Positions 5,019 through 7,265 of a DNA stretch of 7,265 bases are shown here, in pieces. The notes beneath the pieces are model-generated. The model had not been told where the DNA came from. It ran no database searches and was given only the letters and a program-made list of their open reading frames with translations. Position 1 is the first letter of the stretch; every line of letters starts with the position of its first letter. Position numbers and translations under genes: made by a program. The DNA is from Clostridia bacterium (GTDB lineage: Bacteria > Bacillota > Clostridia > Christensenellales > Borkfalkiaceae): contig JAFOHH010000114.1 of NCBI GenBank assembly GCA_017421905.1, forward strand, positions 1 to 7,265, in the 5' to 3' direction.

Positions 5019-5492
5019 AGAAAGTGCCGTACGGACAAGGGGTAGCGTTTTTTGCGGCAAAAAAGCCTCGTACGGCTTGCCGTTTTGCATAGCAAGGCGC
5101 ACGGCGGTAGAGCTTACCGCAAGCATTTCCTGCTCGGCAGGGAAATATACCGCGCAAACGTCGCCGCCCAAGCTTTTAGAGGCGTAATAATTTTGCGTTT
5201 CGTAATCGAAATCGCTACCGTTTCGCACGCCGCGCACGTAGTGGCGGATATTGAAGCGGTTCATTACGTCGATAACTAGGCCGCGTTCGGCAACAACCGT
5301 TACGCGCGGCTCGTTTTCGTATTGCGCTTTTAAAAAGGAAAGGCGTTCCTCCTCGCTAAAAAAGCACGTTTTATTGGGGTTGACCATAACGGCAACAACC
5401 ACCTCGTCAAACAGCTCTAACGCGCGGGAAACGACGGCCTCGTGCCCGACGGTAAAGGGGTCGAACGTGCCGGCAAATAAGCATTTTTGCAT
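5010..5492 (-). CDS. coaD: Phosphopantetheine adenylyltransferase (PPAT)
   Basis: 160 residues, the normal bacterial size. It catalyses the reversible adenylation of 4'-phosphopantetheine by ATP to dephospho-CoA, the penultimate step of coenzyme A synthesis, in the cytosol as a hexamer. Visible motifs: GTFDPFTVGH (residues 8-17), the nucleotidyltransferase T/HxGH signature with Thr9 and His17; NPNK with Lys41; RGVRNGSDFDYE (87-98), with the two arginines that in E. coli line the active site; and SSTAVR (127-132). The usual RGLRA.SDFEYE block reads RGVRNGSDFDYE, a mild variation. AAGGAGGA (5503-5496) before the ATG is a near-perfect ribosome binding site. It follows rsmD by 22 bases on the same strand, the classical rsmD-coaD pairing. 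Confidence 0.97.
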   Translation of the reverse strand: MQKCLFAGTFDPFTVGHEAVVSRALELFDEVVVAVMVNPNKTCFFSEEERLSFLKAQYENEPRVTVVAERGLVIDVMNRFNIRHYVRGVRNGSDFDYETQNYYASKSLGGDVCAVYFPAEQEMLAVSSTAVRLAMQNGKPYEAFLPQKTLPLVRTALSKK

Positions 5493-5503
5493 AGCTCCTC
5501 CTT

Positions 5504-5515
5504 GGGGATAGCCCC
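5504..5515 (-). promoter_or_regulatory. Small GC hairpin between rsmD and coaD
   Basis: On the minus strand GGGGCTATCCCC forms a 4-bp all-G:C stem with a four-base loop. It begins in the rsmD stop codon and ends immediately before the AAGGAGGA of coaD. It could influence ribosome access or coupling at the coaD start; this is inferred from position only. Confidence 0.4.
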
Positions 5516-6078
5516 TACTGCTCCGTTTTTTCCGTTATAACGGGGCGATAAAAATCGAATTGCGCCACACCGTATTTGCGGCGATCGGTATGCTCTAAAT
5601 GAGAAAAGGTAATTATTTCTGCTTGGGGATGCTCGTACACCACAAGTGCGTCCTCCGCCAAAAGGTCGCTACCGTTTAGCGCGACGAGGGCATCTTTACC
5701 ACAAGAAGAGGCGTAGGGCGGATCGATAAACACCACGTCGAACTTCTTTCCGCTTGCCGAAAAACGGCGGAGCGCCTCTTGAAAATCGGCGTGATATACG
5801 TTGCTTGTAGACTCCTTAACAAGGGTAAGGTTGGCTTTGCAAAGCGCAATGCTTTCCTTACTAGCGTCCACGAAAAACGCCTCCTTTGCGCCGCGAGAAA
5901 GTGCCTCTATGCCCATGCCGCCCGTACCCGTAAACAAATCGAGAAAGGTGCAACCGGGAATTTTGCGCTGCATGATATTAAACAGGCTTTCTCTTGCGCG
6001 GTCCGAGGTGGGGCGAACGTCCTTTCCTGCAAACTCTTTTAGTACGCGTCCGCGGTATTTTCCGCCGATGACTCGCAT
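5515..6078 (-). CDS. rsmD: 16S rRNA (guanine(966)-N(2))-methyltransferase RsmD
   Basis: 187 residues, the expected length. It transfers a methyl group from SAM to N2 of G966 (E. coli numbering) of 16S rRNA. Family marks: the N-terminal MRVIGGKYRGRVL, RPTSDRARESLFNI (residues 22-35), the SAM-binding motif LDLFTGTGGMGIEALSRGA (46-64), and the catalytic DPPY (119-122). B. subtilis calls it ylbH. The start at 6078 is supported by AAAGGAG on the minus strand (6093-6087), which lies within the last codons of the preceding five-TM protein gene; only three bases separate the two coding regions, so translation is probably coupled. coaD follows 22 bases later. Confidence 0.95.
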   Translation of the reverse strand: MRVIGGKYRGRVLKEFAGKDVRPTSDRARESLFNIMQRKIPGCTFLDLFTGTGGMGIEALSRGAKEAFFVDASKESIALCKANLTLVKESTSNVYHADFQEALRRFSASGKKFDVVFIDPPYASSCGKDALVALNGSDLLAEDALVVYEHPQAEIITFSHLEHTDRRKYGVAQFDFYRPVITEKTEQ

Positions 6079-6081
6079 TTT

Positions 6082-6684
6082 TTATTCTCCTTTCAGCGAT
6101 TCTTGCATCGCGGTAATTCGGTTTTGTTGCGCCTTCATTCTCGCGCCGCTAAACATATACCCGGCAAAGGTAAAAAGAGCGGTAATGGGGATTAAAATAA
6201 GGGCGTAGTAAATATTCGTTGCATTCCAAATGGCTTTAATGGGCGCAGTGATAACGCCCCAGCCAAGGTATACGATAAAATACGAAATAAAATCGCGAGC
6301 GGCTTTTCCCGTAAAGGCGTAAACGATATAAGCTACAAGTAGCGGCCAGTGCGAAAAAAGACCGATAAGCGCACCGTTTAAGGGGGCAAATTCTAAATCG
6401 CGCTTTTCGTAGTAGGCAAGAAGGTCGCGAGAGTCGGGCTTTCTGCGATAAGAATTATCCACCGTGGCACGGAACTGACGCAAGCCAAACGCCATGCCGC
6501 AGGTAAACTGCGCAAACGCGTACAGCAAAAACGCCGCCGCTAGCAGAGCAAGCTTTGCCACCTTGGAGTTCATAGGTAAAAACTGCGAGGATATGAGGGA
6601 AATCATAATCGTCATAAACAAGCAGTAATGGCTATATAAAAAACAACGCCCTATGCGTTTTAATAAATATTGAAATTGATCCAT
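6082..6684 (-). CDS. Unknown membrane protein with about five helices
   Basis: 200 residues from the ATG at 6684; I do not recognise the family. Hydrophobic segments lie at about residues 18-37, 42-67, 102-125, 132-152 and 159-181. A charged loop (69-99, with YRRKPDSRDLLAYYEKRD) sits between helices two and three, and the tail is basic and glutamine-rich (182-200). There is no cleavable signal peptide and no obvious catalytic motif. AGAGG (6699-6695) lies ten bases before the ATG; an in-frame TTG at 6750 would add 22 charged residues but lies upstream of the candidate promoter, so I reject it. The gene is first in an apparent operon with rsmD (three-base gap) and coaD. The ribosome binding site of rsmD is inside its 3' end, so the gene is probably translated, but its position gives no firm clue to its role. 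Confidence 0.8.
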   Translation of the reverse strand: MDQFQYLLKRIGRCFLYSHYCLFMTIMISLISSQFLPMNSKVAKLALLAAAFLLYAFAQFTCGMAFGLRQFRATVDNSYRRKPDSRDLLAYYEKRDLEFAPLNGALIGLFSHWPLLVAYIVYAFTGKAARDFISYFIVYLGWGVITAPIKAIWNATNIYYALILIPITALFTFAGYMFSGARMKAQQNRITAMQESLKGE

Positions 6685-6717
6685 GCTTTCGTAACCTCTA
6701 TTTAAATGCTTTCTTCT

Positions 6718-6746
6718 ATTATCCAACAATTTTTCCTTTTCGTAAA
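6718..6746 (-). promoter_or_regulatory. Candidate promoter of the membrane protein-rsmD-coaD operon
   Basis: On the minus strand TTTACG (6746-6741) and GATAAT (6723-6718) are 17 bases apart, matching the sigma-A consensus at 4/6 and 5/6. Transcription would start near 6711 and leave a leader of about 27 bases. Runs of A further upstream on this strand (6786-6762) might act as an UP-type element. Confidence 0.42.
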
Positions 6747-6840
6747 GCAAAATCCCCCTGTTTTTCGTCTTTTTTTATTTTTTTTCGGTAAGAAGGGTTT
6801 TTTTGCCTCTTTTGCGTGGGTTTTTCCCTTCTTATTGGGG

Positions 6841-6880
6841 GTAGAATTACAACTCTACTGAAAATAGAGTGGCTCTACTC
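6841..6880. repeat. Alternating CTCTAC/TAGAG half-site array
   Basis: Within 40 bases lie GTAGA (6841-6845), ACTCTACT (6852-6859), TAGAGT (6865-6870) and CTCTACTC (6873-6880). The two CTCTACT copies are 20 bases apart. TAGAG can pair with the arm on either side (loops of 7 and 3 bases). It sits between two divergent promoters, so an operator is plausible, but the regulator is unknown. Confidence 0.5.
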
Positions 6881-6950
6881 AAACGAAAACGGATATTTTT
6901 TATCTACTTACGCGGCCGAAAAGAGTATAACGGATTTTTAATGGAAAATC

Positions 6951-6979
6951 TTGCATATTTTCTTCCGCGCGGATAAAAT
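6951..6979 (+). promoter_or_regulatory. Candidate promoter of the glycosyltransferase gene
   Basis: TTGCAT (6951-6956) and TAAAAT (6974-6979) are 17 bases apart; the -10 is good (5/6) and the -35 weak (3/6). Transcription would start near 6986 and give a leader of about 100 bases. Confidence 0.35.
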
Positions 6980-7006
6980 AAGGGTATGAAGCTTTGAAGT
7001 GGCAAG

Positions 7007-7032
7007 CGGCAGGCGAATACGGCAGGCTGATA
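7007..7032 (+). repeat. Imperfect 13-bp tandem repeat in the glycosyltransferase leader
   Basis: CGGCAGGCGAATA (7007-7019) is followed directly by CGGCAGGCTGATA (7020-7032), with two mismatches. The second copy contains GGCT, which can pair with AGCC just downstream (7035-7038). The repeat lies 55-80 bases before the ATG. I do not recognise it as a known riboswitch. Confidence 0.55.
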
Positions 7033-7087
7033 AAAGCCAGCTTTGGCGCAAAGCAAGCAAAAAGCCACCGCAAAAGAGGTGAATTAT

Positions 7088-7265
7088 ATGGATTTGATTT
7101 CCGTTATCGTCCCCGTATACAACGCGCATAAAACCCTGCACCGTTGTTTGGGGAGCATCTTAAACCAAACGCATAAAAATATTGAGGTAATTACCGTAGA
7201 CGACGCCTCGCAGGACGATTCCCTTTCCATTTTACACGATTATGCAAAAAAGGATAGCCGTGTAC
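7088..7265 (+). CDS. Family 2 (GT-A) glycosyltransferase, 3' end missing
   Basis: The first 59 residues are visible; the gene runs off the window. They match the N-terminus of GT2 enzymes closely: ISVIVPVYN (residues 4-12), the first beta strand and nucleotide-sugar binding start; a cysteine/leucine helix and SILNQTHKNIEVI (23-35); then VDDASQDDS (37-45), equivalent to the common VDDGSTDxS nucleotide-binding block. Such enzymes transfer sugars from nucleotide donors to polysaccharide, teichoic acid or lipid acceptors at the inner face of the membrane. AGAGGTG (7075-7081), six bases before the ATG, sets the start. The DXD motif and any membrane segment lie beyond the window, so the acceptor cannot be inferred. 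It may open an envelope polysaccharide locus. Confidence 0.9.
   Translation, partial: MDLISVIVPVYNAHKTLHRCLGSILNQTHKNIEVITVDDASQDDSLSILHDYAKKDSRV

Larger units (their letters stand above)
6685..7087. other. Divergent intergenic region with T-rich tracts and repeat arrays
   Basis: No gene is credible in this region; minus-strand frames here have no ribosome binding site or family resemblance. It contains the operon promoter (6718-6746), long plus-strand T runs (6770-6785), an inverted repeat TAAGAAGGG/CCCTTCTTA (6789-6797, 6826-6834) with a 28-base loop, a CTCTAC/TAGAG half-site cluster (6841-6880), a possible glycosyltransferase promoter (6951-6979), and a leader with short repeats (7007-7032). 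Confidence 0.7.

Noticed and set aside
6685..6750. TTG start at 6750 for the five-TM protein
   Set aside because: The candidate -10 and the predicted transcription start fall inside this extension, and the ATG at 6684 has AGAGG before it.
6986..7087. Cyclic di-GMP, cobalamin or other known riboswitch in the glycosyltransferase leader
   Set aside because: Short stretches such as GCAAAGC and GCCAC recall parts of known classes, but the conserved cores are not present in order.
6938..7141. Minus-strand frame of 67 codons before the glycosyltransferase
   Set aside because: It overlaps the clear glycosyltransferase start and its ribosome binding site, and has no support of its own.

Overview
The window looks like a chromosomal housekeeping stretch of an endospore-lineage Firmicute, most likely an uncultured Clostridia-type bacterium. 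Supporting signs are consensus sigma-A promoters, purine-rich ribosome binding sites, hairpin-plus-T terminators, a YlbJ-type sporulation membrane protein, and the YceD-L32 pair next to CoaD and RsmD. In Bacillus subtilis the orthologues lie in one co-directional cluster (ylbH/rsmD, coaD, ylbJ ... ylbN/yceD, rpmF). I see no mobile element, CRISPR array, rRNA or tRNA.

Layout. Positions 1-1395 (+) hold the 3' part of a multi-pass membrane protein with bacterial PH-like (bPH2, YdbT-type) modules. A perfect TTGACA-17-TATAAT promoter overlapping its stop codon starts a yceD-rpmF transcription unit (1447-2126, +), closed by a strong terminator. A small DUF1653 gene follows (2242-2502, +). A 339-bp gene-free gap between convergent genes (2503-2841) holds several hairpins and two perfect two-copy tandem duplications. 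Next is a compact NOL1/NOP2/Sun-type RNA cytosine methyltransferase (2842-3744, -) with its own consensus promoter. Divergent from it is ylbJ (3899-4969, +), preceded by a sigma-E-like element and followed by a terminator. Convergent to ylbJ is a minus-strand operon: unknown five-TM protein (6684-6082), rsmD (6078-5515) and coaD (5492-5010). A 403-bp divergent gap (6685-7087), with an alternating CTCTAC/TAGAG half-site array and T-rich tracts, leads into a truncated family 2 glycosyltransferase (7088 to the window end, +).

Function. Translation and rRNA biology dominate: L32, YceD (linked to 23S rRNA/L32 in other bacteria), RsmD (16S rRNA m2G) and an RNA m5C methyltransferase. CoaD supplies coenzyme A. 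YlbJ is a forespore/mother-cell membrane protein in sporulating relatives, and the bPH2 and five-TM proteins are envelope proteins of unknown role. No clearly new biological system is visible. The parts most worth a second look are the tandem-duplicated terminator region, the half-site array, the sigma-E-like element and the terminator-like hairpin inside ylbJ. Names rest on motifs and family knowledge read by eye; no database search was run.
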